NCBI RefSeq assembly: GCF_009792355.1
Contig: NZ_CP047045.1
Span: forward strand, 2,754,501 to 2,818,500
Length of the DNA stretch: 64,000 bases
Direction: 5' to 3'
Source of the DNA: Terricaulis silvestris
Lineage (GTDB): Bacteria; Pseudomonadota; Alphaproteobacteria; Caulobacterales; Aquidulcibacteraceae
The notes beneath the pieces were generated by a model. That model saw only the letters and a program-made list of their open reading frames with translations. It was not told where the DNA came from and made no database searches. The translations under genes and the position numbers were made by a program. This document shows, piece by piece, positions 34,271 to 42,952 of this stretch (position 1 is the first letter of the stretch; each line of letters opens with the position of its first letter).

Positions 34271-35085
34271 CAGATGCGCGCGTACGAGCCGAGGACACGG
34301 ACGCCTTCGACGCCGTAGCTCGTCAGCGCGCCAGCGCGCGGATCGTTGACGGCGACGAAGCCTTCGATCCGCAACAGCACACGCGGCTCGGAGCGCGCCA
34401 CTTCCTTGCCGGTCAGCCCCGCCTCGTTCAGCGCGCGCTGCGCGCGGTGATGTTGGTCGAATGCGATCAGCAAGGTGATGTCGTTGCCGGCTTGATCCGT
34501 CGGTGTCGCGGCGAAGACGCAGGCTTCTGGATCTTCCGTGGCGGGCCCAAGCAGCGGCAGGCCGGCGATAAGATGCAGGTCGTGGAAGCGCCGTTCCGAG
34601 AGCGCCGGCCACCACGAACCGACGCCTGGCGCCGCTGGCCACGGCGTGACCGCGACGCACGATTGCGGGTTCTCCGCAGCCTTCTGCAACGCGGCCTGCG
34701 GTTCCGCGACGTGCGAGATCCGCGTTCTCGAACCGAAATGACGGCGCGCCACGTCAAAAAGCCGCGTCGGGTCAGCGCGCCCGCCCCCGACAATCACATC
34801 GACAACCCGCTGCCGACGCACGTTCGCGCCGATCAAAGCGCGCCAAAGTTCAAGCACGAGCTCTCGTTCCAGCGGCGCCGGCGCCTCGGCAATCAGACGC
34901 CGCAGCATCGCCACTTCGCGCCCGCTACGGATCGGCAGGCCTTGCGGCGCCTTGGTCGTTGCGAGTTTGTCGGCCAATTGCAGGCGCTGCGCGAACAAGG
35001 ACAGCAGCGTCTTATCGATGCCGTCGATGTCGCGCCGAATCAGGTCGAGCGGATCGCCTTCGGTCGGGGGGCCGAGATCGTTCAT
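34270..35085 (-). CDS. Chorismate mutase with C-terminal PDT/ACT-like extension
   Basis: 271 residues. Residues 10-95 form an AroQ chorismate mutase (LIRRDIDGIDKTLLSLFAQR, KAPQGLPIRSGREV, LELWRALIGANV). The remaining 170 residues resemble a degenerate prephenate-dehydratase/ACT region: NPQSCVAVTPWPAAPG, ITLLIAFDQHHRAQRALNEA and a final VLGSYARI. No TRF motif is present, so dehydratase activity is unlikely; the tail may sense an aromatic amino acid. Start ATG 35085, with two longer in-frame options. Confidence 0.8.
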   Translation of the reverse strand: MNDLGPPTEGDPLDLIRRDIDGIDKTLLSLFAQRLQLADKLATTKAPQGLPIRSGREVAMLRRLIAEAPAPLERELVLELWRALIGANVRRQRVVDVIVGGGRADPTRLFDVARRHFGSRTRISHVAEPQAALQKAAENPQSCVAVTPWPAAPGVGSWWPALSERRFHDLHLIAGLPLLGPATEDPEACVFAATPTDQAGNDITLLIAFDQHHRAQRALNEAGLTGKEVARSEPRVLLRIEGFVAVNDPRAGALTSYGVEGVRVLGSYARI

Positions 35086-35205
35086 GAGGCGGACCTTAGG
35101 GACTTTCCTCACAGCCGCCAATGTCTGCGCGCTGCGCTTGTCATCAACAGCCGCCACTCACCCCGGGGGATGCATCGGCGCGGGCGAAGCCTGTACACTC
35201 GGCAC

Positions 35206-36348
35206 ATGATTCATGCAGCGGCAAAGATCCAGGCGGCCGGAGGCGTGCGGACGCTGGCGTTCGACGCCTCAGCGCCGCTGCAACTGGCGAACGGCGAACA
35301 CGTCGCGCCCCTCACCGTCGCGTTCGAAACCTATGGTGCGCTCAACACCGATCGCACCAACGCCGTGCTGGTGTGCCACGCACTGACGACCGATCAGTTC
35401 GTGGCGAGCCCAAACCCGATCACCGGCCGCCCGGCGTGGTGGCCGCGCATCGTCGGCCCCGGCCGGCCTATCGACACCAATCGGTTCATTGTCATCTGCG
35501 CCAATGTCCTTGGCGGCTCGATGGGCACGACTGGTCCCGCAACGCTGGGTCCGGATCACCAGCCGAACGGCCTGCGCTTTCCGCCCATCACCATCGCCGA
35601 CATGGTGCGCGCGCAATCGATGCTGATCGAAGCGCTGGGCATCGAGAGTTTGTTTCTGGTCATCGGCGCCGGCATGGGCGGTATGCAGGCGTTGAACTGG
35701 GTGAGCGCTTATCCGAAGCGCGCGTTCGCGTGCGTGACCGTGGCGGCGGCAGCGCGGCAATCGGCGACGAACATCGCCATCTCCGAGTTGGGCCGCCAAG
35801 CCGTGATGGCCGATCCGGATTGGCGCGGTGGCGGCTACACGGCGCACGGCGTGCGGCCGAGCAAGGGCCTCGCGGTGGCGCGGATGGCGGCGCAGGTCGC
35901 GAGCCTCTCTGAGCAAGGCGTGCGGTCGCGCATCGAAGACGCACGCCAACGTGAGCGCTTCAAGTTCGATGCCGACGTCGGCACGCACGGCGCGATTTTC
36001 GTCGAGCGCTTCGACGCCAACTCGTATCTCTATCTTTCCCGCGCCATGGACGGCTTCGACCTCGGCGCCGATTTCGGCGGCCGGTTGGCCAACGCGTTCC
36101 AGGGCGGCTCGACGCGGCACGCGGTATTCTCGTTCTCAAGCGATTGGCGCTTCCCTCCGGCGGATGGCCGCACTGTGGCGCGTGCGTTGATCGCGGCGGG
36201 CGCTGATACGTCGTTCGTCGAGATCGACAGCGAAAAGGGCCACGACGCCTATCTGCACGAAGAACCAGAGTTCGAGGCGACTCTAACCGGTTTTATCGAT
36301 TCCGCCGCGTCGGCGCGCGGGCTTTCCTTGCAAGGCGGAGGCGCCTGA
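35206..36348 (+). CDS. metX: MetX-like homoserine O-acyltransferase lacking the nucleophile serine
   Basis: 380 residues, alpha/beta hydrolase fold. Family blocks are present: LTVAFETYGALN, NVLGGSMGTTGP, and the triad Asp313 (SSDWRFPP) and His346 (GHDAYL). But the nucleophile elbow reads GAGMGGMQALNW, so the serine of GGSMGGM is Gly156, confirmed in the bases (GGC at 35671-35673). The enzyme should not form the usual acyl-serine intermediate. metW follows by TGATG overlap. It could be inactive, regulatory, or use another mechanism. Confidence 0.85.
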   Translation: MIHAAAKIQAAGGVRTLAFDASAPLQLANGEHVAPLTVAFETYGALNTDRTNAVLVCHALTTDQFVASPNPITGRPAWWPRIVGPGRPIDTNRFIVICANVLGGSMGTTGPATLGPDHQPNGLRFPPITIADMVRAQSMLIEALGIESLFLVIGAGMGGMQALNWVSAYPKRAFACVTVAAAARQSATNIAISELGRQAVMADPDWRGGGYTAHGVRPSKGLAVARMAAQVASLSEQGVRSRIEDARQRERFKFDADVGTHGAIFVERFDANSYLYLSRAMDGFDLGADFGGRLANAFQGGSTRHAVFSFSSDWRFPPADGRTVARALIAAGADTSFVEIDSEKGHDAYLHEEPEFEATLTGFIDSAASARGLSLQGGGA

Positions 36349-36995
36349 TGGCCGCGCAGCTCGAACTGGTTCACGCCGCGCCACTCGATCTCGATGCGCG
36401 CCCGGGGCGTGGCGATCACGACATCATTGCGCGCATGGTCGATGACGGGGCGAGCGTCCTGGACGTTGGTTGTGGCGATGGCGCGCTGATGCAGACGCTG
36501 ACGCGCCAAAGCAAAGCGCGCGTGCGCGGACTGGAGCGTGACAAGGCAAAAGTGCGCGGCTGCGTGGTGCGCGGGCTCTCCGTGGTTCAGGGCGATGCGG
36601 AATCGGACCTGGCCGAATTTCCCAGCGCGTCCTTCAACTACGTGGTGCTCTCGCACAGCCTGCTGGCAATGGCGCGGCCGCGCGACGCGTTGCGCCAAGC
36701 GGGCCGCATTGGCGAGCGCGTGATTGTCTCGGTCGCCAATGCCGGGTTCTGGCGCACGCGGTTCAAACTGGCGACGAGCGGACGCGTGCCGCCGCAACGT
36801 GGCGCGAAATGGTCCGACGGCGACTTGTACCGCAGCTGCAGCTTGCGCGACTTCGCGGAGCTGGCGCGAGAGATGCGCTTCGGCATCGAGACTGCGGTGC
36901 CGCTGACGCAAGGCCGCCCTGGCGCGCCGTTCGCCAAGACGCTGTGGCGCGCGAATGTCTTCGCTGAAGAGGCCGTGTTCTTGCTCGCGCCATGA
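36348..36995 (+). CDS. metW: MetW methionine biosynthesis protein
   Basis: 215 residues, a class I methyltransferase-like fold with LDVGCGDGALMQTLTRQ as SAM motif, then GLSVVQGDAESDLAEFP and FNYVVLSHSLLA, and the MetW block FKLATSGRVPPQRGAKWSDG. In proteobacteria MetW partners MetX and is needed for its acyltransferase activity. Its ATG overlaps the metX stop. Confidence 0.9.
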   Translation: MAAQLELVHAAPLDLDARPGRGDHDIIARMVDDGASVLDVGCGDGALMQTLTRQSKARVRGLERDKAKVRGCVVRGLSVVQGDAESDLAEFPSASFNYVVLSHSLLAMARPRDALRQAGRIGERVIVSVANAGFWRTRFKLATSGRVPPQRGAKWSDGDLYRSCSLRDFAELAREMRFGIETAVPLTQGRPGAPFAKTLWRANVFAEEAVFLLAP

Positions 36996-38086
36996 AGCGC
37001 CTCATCATCTGTTGCGATGGAACGTGGCAACGCCTCTATGGCGATAGTCTCACCAATGTTGCGCTGACCGCTCGCGCTGTCTCCTCACGCGATGGCCAAG
37101 GCCGGCCGCAGATCGTTTATTACTCTGCGGGCGCCGGCGCCTCGCTCAGCGGTCTCAACCTCTGGAACGGCATGACGGGCGATGATCTCGACGATCATCT
37201 GCTGGACGCTTGGCTCTTCATCAATCTGAACTACGAAGCCGGCGATCAGCTCTACCTGTTCGGCTTTTCGCGCGGCGCCTACACGGTGCGGAGCCTGGCG
37301 GGGCTTTTGCGCAAAGTCGGCGTGCTACGGCGAGAGAGCGTGGACAAGGCGCGTGCAGGTCTAGACCTCTACCGCAACAAGGCGTTCGCCGCCGATAGTC
37401 CGGAAACCGAACGTTTCCGAACGGCGCACGCCATCGCCTGGCCGCGCCTCACCGCGCCCTTCACTGCGCCGCCAGTGGATTTGCGCATTCGATATCTCGG
37501 TGTGTGGGACACAGTCGGCGCATTGGGCATCCCGCGGCTGTTGCCGATCTCGATCGGCATGAACAAGCAATACGAGTTTCACGATACCGCGCTATCGCGC
37601 TCCGTTGAGTTCGCGCGTCACGCCGTCGCGATCGATGAGCGCCGCGCGCCGTTCAAGCCAACGCTGTGGAGCAATGTCGAGAACTTCAACACGCCGGGCG
37701 CGCCGGTGCGCGTGGCGCAGTCGTGGTTTCCCGGCGACCACGGCGGCGTCGGCGGCGGGCCATGCCGTGGATTGTCGAATTGCGCGCTGCTCTGGGTGCT
37801 TGAAGGCGCGGAGCAAGCGGGGCTGACATTGTCGCGTGAGCCTGGTTCGGTGCTTTCGAACTGCTTGGCGGAGATCGATCCGATCACGTGTTCGGTGCGC
37901 TCGAACAATCGGCCGTCGCTGATGAACGTGCTGGGCGCGCGTTGGCGCAAAGGGTTGACGCGGTTCGAGGACATGCACGAGACGGCGCGACTTCGGTGGG
38001 CGGCGAATGCGTCGTACCGGCCTGCCCCGCTCGCGCCGTTCGCAGACGACATCATGAATGCCGTCCGCGAAGAACGCGCCGCTTAG
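36992..38086 (+). CDS. DUF2235 domain hydrolase
   Basis: 364 residues. KRLIICCDGTWQ at the N-terminus, YLFGFSRGAYTVRSLAGLL with a G-x-S-x-G nucleophile near residue 90, RYLGVWDTVGALG, and WFPGDHGGVGGG near the end are the DUF2235 marks. The same alpha/beta hydrolase domain is in Tle1 phospholipase effectors of type VI secretion, but no secretion gene is nearby. ATG overlaps the metW stop by four bases. Confidence 0.88.
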   Translation: MKRLIICCDGTWQRLYGDSLTNVALTARAVSSRDGQGRPQIVYYSAGAGASLSGLNLWNGMTGDDLDDHLLDAWLFINLNYEAGDQLYLFGFSRGAYTVRSLAGLLRKVGVLRRESVDKARAGLDLYRNKAFAADSPETERFRTAHAIAWPRLTAPFTAPPVDLRIRYLGVWDTVGALGIPRLLPISIGMNKQYEFHDTALSRSVEFARHAVAIDERRAPFKPTLWSNVENFNTPGAPVRVAQSWFPGDHGGVGGGPCRGLSNCALLWVLEGAEQAGLTLSREPGSVLSNCLAEIDPITCSVRSNNRPSLMNVLGARWRKGLTRFEDMHETARLRWAANASYRPAPLAPFADDIMNAVREERAA

Positions 38087-39348
38087 AGATACGACAGCCA
38101 CCAATCGCGCCGCCGCGCCTTCAGCTGCTGCCAATAGCGGCAGAGCGGATAAAGCAGCACCAGCACGGTGAACCAGGCGACGTAGACCCACGGCAGCGAA
38201 AAGCCGAGGCCTGCGAGCCGTTCGGGGTGGATGAAGACGTTGATCATGTAGTCGAACAAGCCGCCAACATTGCGCCCCATTGCGGCATTGGCTGCGATGG
38301 CCAGCAGGTGGATCAGATAGACGTGCAGCAAATAGAAGAAGAACGGCACCGCGCCGAACGTGGTTAGCACCGACGCCACCGGCCCACGCAGCCGTGTGAG
38401 CAGCGGCCACAACGTCAGCATGATGCCAAGCGTCCCCAGCGTGAACTGCAGCGACGGCGGATATTTCTGCACGTCGAAGAACACCATGATGGCGGCGCCG
38501 AGCGACGATTGCTCGCGCCAATCCTTCCACTCGGCCTCCGGCCCGGTCGGAAATGCGGGATCGCCATAGACCATCGCAAAGCGCAGCAGAAAGAACGCCG
38601 CCAGCATGCCGAGACCGATGAAGAAGATGGTGCGGTTGCGCTTCTCGGGCGCCTCCGTGAACACGCCCCCCAGCCCGTAGCCCAGTGCGATGATGCCGAT
38701 CCATGGCAGCACGGGATAAGCGACCAGGCCAATCGGCGTTTCACCGACGATGATCGGCCCGCCTTCGTGCAGCACCGTCCACAACAAGCCGCCGCCCTGT
38801 TCAGTCGTAATCGGATCGAGCAGGTTGTGGCCGGCAATGATCGCGACGCCGATCGCCAGCACCGCCATGCGCGGCAGCCACACCAGAGCGGCAAGCGCCA
38901 GCATGCAGATCCCGATCGCCCAGATCACTTGCATGAAAAAAGCGTACGGAAAGCCAAACGACCAGCCGAAGCTCAGCACCGTGGCTTCGAGAAAGATCAG
39001 CCACAGACCACGCGTCAGTAGAAAGCGCGACAGTTGCGGGATCGGTTTGCCTTTTGCGAATTGGAGATAGGCCGAGACGCCGGCGAGGAACACGAACGTC
39101 GGCGCGCAGAGGTGCGTGATCCAGCGCGTGATGTAGATGGCGGGCGTTGTCGTCGCCGGATCGAGCAACGCGCCGCCGACGCCGACCATCCCTGCGCCGT
39201 TGAAGAAATAGTCGCGCACATGGTCCAGCGCCATCAGGACGATGACGAGGCCGCGCATCATGTCGATCTCGGAAATGCGCCCGCCCGCGGCAATCGCCGC
39301 GGAAGGACCATGCGCCTGTATGCCTGGCGTGGCAGTCGTTTCAGTCAT
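38083..39348 (-). CDS. DUF1624/HGSNAT-like membrane acyltransferase
   Basis: 421 residues with about ten membrane helices. The first block RISEIDMMRGLVIVLMALDHVRDYF is the mark of DUF1624 and YeiB-like proteins related to heparan-alpha-glucosaminide N-acetyltransferase, where the histidine takes part in moving acetyl groups across the membrane. The substrate is not known. It converges on the DUF2235 gene. Confidence 0.85.
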   Translation of the reverse strand: MTETTATPGIQAHGPSAAIAAGGRISEIDMMRGLVIVLMALDHVRDYFFNGAGMVGVGGALLDPATTTPAIYITRWITHLCAPTFVFLAGVSAYLQFAKGKPIPQLSRFLLTRGLWLIFLEATVLSFGWSFGFPYAFFMQVIWAIGICMLALAALVWLPRMAVLAIGVAIIAGHNLLDPITTEQGGGLLWTVLHEGGPIIVGETPIGLVAYPVLPWIGIIALGYGLGGVFTEAPEKRNRTIFFIGLGMLAAFFLLRFAMVYGDPAFPTGPEAEWKDWREQSSLGAAIMVFFDVQKYPPSLQFTLGTLGIMLTLWPLLTRLRGPVASVLTTFGAVPFFFYLLHVYLIHLLAIAANAAMGRNVGGLFDYMINVFIHPERLAGLGFSLPWVYVAWFTVLVLLYPLCRYWQQLKARRRDWWLSYL

Positions 39349-39429
39349 GATCGCACTCCGCCATGGCGTTCCGGCGGAGCCTATGCCCTAGGTCACGGGC
39401 GGGCGGCGAGTGAAAACAGCTAGCGAGTG

Positions 39430-40047
39430 CTACACATCCGCGTAAGCGAACGCGATCCGACCGAGCAGACCCTTTGGTTTCAGCCGGCCTTCGGTCGCGA
39501 AGAGGCAGATGCAGTCCTCATCGCCCTGCACCACCGGCTGGTGGTTCACGTCGGTGTCCGTCGCCGCGAAATCGCCGGTCGAGAACAGCCCGAGTTCGTC
39601 GCGGTAGGCGCCTTGCAACACCGTGCAAAACTCAGCGCCGGAGTGCTCGTGCCGCGCAGTCGGCATGCCGGGTTTCACCGAGAGCAGGTAGACGCGATTG
39701 TTCGGCGCGTGCGGCGTATCCACTGCTGCCACCCAGACACCGGGTGCGATCCACTTGCGCGGCTTCAGCGGCAAGCGCTCCAGCAACGGACGCGTGTCAC
39801 GCGCCAGGACAGGCGCCGGCGCCTCATCGAGCCGGCTCATCACGCGCGTCAGCGCATCGGCGGCCACATCGGCGCTCGGCAACTCTTTCAGCGCAGCGCC
39901 TGACGCCGCCTCATACGTGAGCACGCTAGCCCGGCAAGCGGAGCACGTCTCCACATGCGCGCCGACGACAAGACCAAACCCAGCCTCAAGCGCTCCAGCG
40001 GAATAGGCGGCAAGGACATCGGCGGTGGGGTGATGACGCGGGTTCAC
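39430..40047 (-). CDS. chrR: ChrR-type anti-sigma factor
   Basis: 205 residues. The N-terminal zinc anti-sigma domain has HHPTADVLAAYSAGALE and the HVETCSAC zinc site (H-x3-C-x2-C); the C-terminal cupin has ARHEHSGAEFCTVLQG and DVNHQPV. ChrR releases sigma-E on singlet oxygen. GTG 40047 overlaps the sigma stop by four bases; a TTG five codons upstream is less likely. Confidence 0.9.
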   Translation of the reverse strand: MNPRHHPTADVLAAYSAGALEAGFGLVVGAHVETCSACRASVLTYEAASGAALKELPSADVAADALTRVMSRLDEAPAPVLARDTRPLLERLPLKPRKWIAPGVWVAAVDTPHAPNNRVYLLSVKPGMPTARHEHSGAEFCTVLQGAYRDELGLFSTGDFAATDTDVNHQPVVQGDEDCICLFATEGRLKPKGLLGRIAFAYADV

Positions 40048-40601
40048 TTCAACTGCTCCCAATGCGCGCGCAGCTTTATAAGCGCAAGACGCAGACGTGA
40101 TTTTACAGTGCCGAGCGGCAGATCGAGTCGCTCAGCGATTTCGGAGTGCGGCCGATCCTCGAAGAACGAGAGCTGCACCACTTGGCGCTGCTCGTCTGAA
40201 AGCGCCAAGAGCGCCGCCGAAATCCGCTCTTCGGACTGCGCACGCGCCGCGGCATCGTCCGGAGATTCATCGCCGCTCTCTTCTGGCTGATCGACGAACG
40301 CCCGATAGGCGAGTTCGACCTTCTCCCGCCGCAGCCGATCGATCCAGGCGTTGCGGGCGATAACGAAAATCCAAGTCGACGCTTTGGCTTTGTTCGGATC
40401 AAACGAAGCGGCGCGCCGCCAGATGTTCACCATCGCATCTTGCGCCAAATCCTCGGCGATGGCGCCGGCGGCCCCGAGGCGGATCAGATAGCCCTTCACC
40501 TTCGCCGCATACTTGCAGAACACGAGCGCGAACGCGTCGCGGTCGCCGCCGGCGATCCGCACCAGCAATGCCTCGTCCGTGTCCTCGACGCGGCTATGCA
40601 C
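40044..40601 (-). CDS. rpoE: RpoE-type ECF sigma factor (ECF11, ChrR partner)
   Basis: About 185 residues. Region 2 is DAFALVFCKYAAKVKGYLI, then EDLAQDAMVNIWRRAASFD and STWIFVIARNAWIDRLRRE; region 4 is LSDEQRQVVQLSFFEDRPHSEI and GTVKSRLRLALIKLR. I prefer GTG 40601 with GAGGGAG nine bases upstream; longer in-frame starts at 40637 and 40673 leave almost no leader after the probable promoter. It should switch on the response to singlet oxygen. Confidence 0.9.
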   Translation of the reverse strand: MHSRVEDTDEALLVRIAGGDRDAFALVFCKYAAKVKGYLIRLGAAGAIAEDLAQDAMVNIWRRAASFDPNKAKASTWIFVIARNAWIDRLRREKVELAYRAFVDQPEESGDESPDDAAARAQSEERISAALLALSDEQRQVVQLSFFEDRPHSEIAERLDLPLGTVKSRLRLALIKLRAHWEQLK

Positions 40602-40678
40602 GGCGCGGCGCTCCCTCAAGCGCGGTGGAAACGCCATTCGGACCCGGCCCGGTGAGAGTTCCAACGCACGCATTTGAC

Positions 40679-40708
40679 GTCATACGGACAAGGCGGTCGC
40701 CCGGATCA
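40679..40708 (-). promoter_or_regulatory. Likely sigma-E (ECF11) promoter for rpoE-chrR
   Basis: Minus strand: TGATCC (40708-40703), 18-base spacer, TATGAC (40684-40679). TGATC-type -35 elements mark RpoE-ChrR promoters in Rhodobacter. Its -35 forms a palindrome with the -35 of the divergent promoter. Confidence 0.6.
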
Positions 40709-40711
40709 CTC

Positions 40712-40741
40712 TGATCCGCGCGGCTCCGACGCCCGTATCGC
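40712..40741 (+). promoter_or_regulatory. Likely sigma-E (ECF11) promoter for the oxidoreductase-DUF1365 operon
   Basis: Plus strand: TGATCC (40712-40717), 18-base spacer, TATCGC (40736-40741). Same -35 and spacing as the divergent rpoE promoter; both -10s are preceded by CCG. Transcription would start about 40 bases before ATG 40787. Confidence 0.6.
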
Positions 40742-40786
40742 CTAGCGAACCAGCCGGTAGCACGCGCGCTGGAGCGAGACAGTGCG

Positions 40787-42136
40787 ATGGCTTTTTCCTC
40801 CAGTGGTGCAACGCGCCGGCAAAATATAGCCGTGATCGGCTCGGGCATAGCCGGAATGTCGGCGGCGTGGCTGCTGAGCCGGAAACACGAGGTAACTCTG
40901 TTCGAGAAGAACGATCGCCTCGGCGGGCATTCGAACACGGTGAATGTGAAAACGAGCCTTGGCGATACCCCGGTCGATGCCGGCTTTATCGTATTTAACG
41001 ACCTCACCTACCCGAACCTCGTCGCATTGTTTGAAGAACTCGGCGTTGCAACGAAAACCTCCGATATGTCGTTCGGCGTTTCGCTGAACGGCGGGCAGAT
41101 GGAATACTCCTCTGTAGGCGCTTCGGCATTCCTGTGCGGCGGACGCAATCTGTTCAGCCCGCGTTTCTGGTCGATGACGCTCGACTTGATGCGCTTCTAC
41201 AAACAGGCGCCGCTGGAATTGCTGGCCACGCGCGAGAGCATGATCTCGCTCGGCGAATATCTAAAGCTCGGCGGCTATGGCGATGCGTTTCAACGCGATC
41301 ACTTGCTGCCGCAAGCCGCCGCGATTTGGTCCGCCTCGCTGGCGGAAATCCATCACTATCCGGCCTGCGCGTTTGTGCGGTTCTTCGAGAACCACGGCTT
41401 GCTGAAGCTCAAGGGGCGGCCGCAATGGGGCACGGTCGTCGGCGGCAGCCGAGCTTACGTGGAGAAGATCACTGCACCTTATGCCGAACGTGCACGGATC
41501 AACGCCGGCGCCGTTTCGATTCGCCGCGATGGCGCGGGCGTCTGGGTGCGCGATGCGCAGGGTAACGCAGAGCGGTTCGACGATGTGGTGATCGCCGCGC
41601 ATGCTGACGAAGCGCTGGCCATGCTGGAAGACCCAAGCGCCGAAGAGCGCCGCCTGCTCGGCGAATTCCGCTACGCGAAAAACCGCGCCGTACTGCATAG
41701 CGACCGCACGCTGATGCCGCGCCGCCAAGCGCTGTGGGCCAGCTGGAACTATGTCGGCGACAATCCGGAGGGCGGCTGTGTCGTTTCGTATTGGATGAAC
41801 AAGCTGCAGGAGATCGACAGCAAGGAGCAGATCTTCCTCACGCTCAACCCGCAAACCATGCCGCGCGAAAGCACGATCCTCTACGAGACAGAATACGATC
41901 ACCCGCTCTTCAACGCCGCCGCCATCCGCGCGCAGGAACAGCTCTGGTCCCTGCAAGGCGCGCGCAACACTTGGTTCTGCGGCGCTTACTTTGGCGCCGG
42001 ATTTCACGAAGACGGCTTGCAAGCTGGCCTCGCTGTCGCCGAGCAGCTTGGCGGCCTGCGGCGACCCTGGAATGTAACGGAAGAATCCGGACGCATCCAT
42101 TTGCCTGCGCCGATGCCCGGCGCGATCGCTGCATGA
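40787..42136 (+). CDS. FAD-dependent amine-oxidase-like oxidoreductase
   Basis: 449 residues. N-terminal dinucleotide fold IAVIGSGIAGMSAAWLLSRK with EKNDRLGGHSNTV, and a C-terminal FAD end (WFCGAYFGAGFHEDGLQAG). The next gene is DUF1365. In Rhodobacter an equivalent pair lies in the RpoE-ChrR regulon beside cyclopropane-fatty-acid synthase genes; no such synthase follows here. Likely lipid or photo-oxidative stress function, by context. Confidence 0.85.
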   Translation: MAFSSSGATRRQNIAVIGSGIAGMSAAWLLSRKHEVTLFEKNDRLGGHSNTVNVKTSLGDTPVDAGFIVFNDLTYPNLVALFEELGVATKTSDMSFGVSLNGGQMEYSSVGASAFLCGGRNLFSPRFWSMTLDLMRFYKQAPLELLATRESMISLGEYLKLGGYGDAFQRDHLLPQAAAIWSASLAEIHHYPACAFVRFFENHGLLKLKGRPQWGTVVGGSRAYVEKITAPYAERARINAGAVSIRRDGAGVWVRDAQGNAERFDDVVIAAHADEALAMLEDPSAEERRLLGEFRYAKNRAVLHSDRTLMPRRQALWASWNYVGDNPEGGCVVSYWMNKLQEIDSKEQIFLTLNPQTMPRESTILYETEYDHPLFNAAAIRAQEQLWSLQGARNTWFCGAYFGAGFHEDGLQAGLAVAEQLGGLRRPWNVTEESGRIHLPAPMPGAIAA

Positions 42137-42912
42137 CGCGCTCGGCGCTCTACACGGGCCACGTTGCCCACATGCGCCCTGGCAAACACCGGCTGCGCTA
42201 CAGCGTGTTCATGCTCGCGCTGGACTTGGAAGAATTGGACGCGCTCGACGGTGCGTTGCGTCGCTTTTCACTAAACAAGGGCGCGCTGCTCTCCCACTTC
42301 GACCGCGATCACGGCGCCCGCACCGACGCACCGCTGCGTCCGCAGATCGAAGCCAAGCTGCGCGAAGCCGGCATCGCGTGGGACGGCGGCCGTATCGTGC
42401 TGCTCGCGATGCCGCGGCTGCTGAACTACGTGTTCAACCCGCTCAGCGTCTATTTCTGCTACCGCCGCGACGGCGCGCTCGCAGCCCTCGTGCACGAAGT
42501 GAAGAACACTTTCGGCGAGCAGCACTTCTACGTTCTCCCCCCGAGCGTCGCCCCCAACGGCGCCGCGGCGCAGGCCTGTGACAAGAATTTCTTCGTCTCT
42601 CCGTTCTTGGAGCAGGACCTGCGCTACGAATTCAACATCACGCCGCCCGGCGAACGCGCGGTGGTGGCGATGACGGTGAAGCGCGGCAAGGATATCGCGC
42701 TGACAGCCTCGTTTGCGGGCGAACGGCGCGAACTCACCGACGCGAATATCTTGCGCGCCGTCGCGGGCAATCCGCTGATGACGCTCATGGTTATCGTCGG
42801 CATCCACTGGGAAGCCTCGAAAATGTGGCTGAAGGGCGTGCGCTACCTCGGCCGCGGCAAACGTCATGGTCCGCAGACTCCCTCCGTGGATCATGAAAAA
42901 GCGGCGGCGTGA
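42133..42912 (+). CDS. DUF1365 family protein
   Basis: 259 residues. YTGHVAHMRPGKHRLRYSVF at the N-terminus, MPRLLNYVFNPLSVYFCYR and VHEVKNTFGEQHFYVL are family marks. ATG 42133 overlaps the oxidoreductase stop by four bases. DUF1365 proteins accompany that oxidoreductase in RpoE-ChrR-controlled clusters. The stop codon is inside the stem of the terminator. Confidence 0.87.
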   Translation: MTRSALYTGHVAHMRPGKHRLRYSVFMLALDLEELDALDGALRRFSLNKGALLSHFDRDHGARTDAPLRPQIEAKLREAGIAWDGGRIVLLAMPRLLNYVFNPLSVYFCYRRDGALAALVHEVKNTFGEQHFYVLPPSVAPNGAAAQACDKNFFVSPFLEQDLRYEFNITPPGERAVVAMTVKRGKDIALTASFAGERRELTDANILRAVAGNPLMTLMVIVGIHWEASKMWLKGVRYLGRGKRHGPQTPSVDHEKAAA

Positions 42913-42929
42913 TCGCTCACGCCGCCGCT
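42895..42929 (-). terminator. Intrinsic terminator for the DUF885 gene (overlaps DUF1365 stop)
   Basis: AGCGGCGGCGTGA (42900-42912), loop TCGC, TCACGCCGCCGCT (42917-42929): a perfect 13-bp stem. On the minus strand it is followed by TTTTTC, so it ends the DUF885 transcript. On the plus strand the T-run comes only after about ten bases. Confidence 0.85.
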
Positions 42930-42952
42930 CCGTCCGTTCGGTTTTGCGATGC

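Noticed and set aside
36992-38086. Type VI secretion effector
   Set aside because: Only the hydrolase domain fits; there is no VgrG, PAAR, Hcp or immunity gene nearby.
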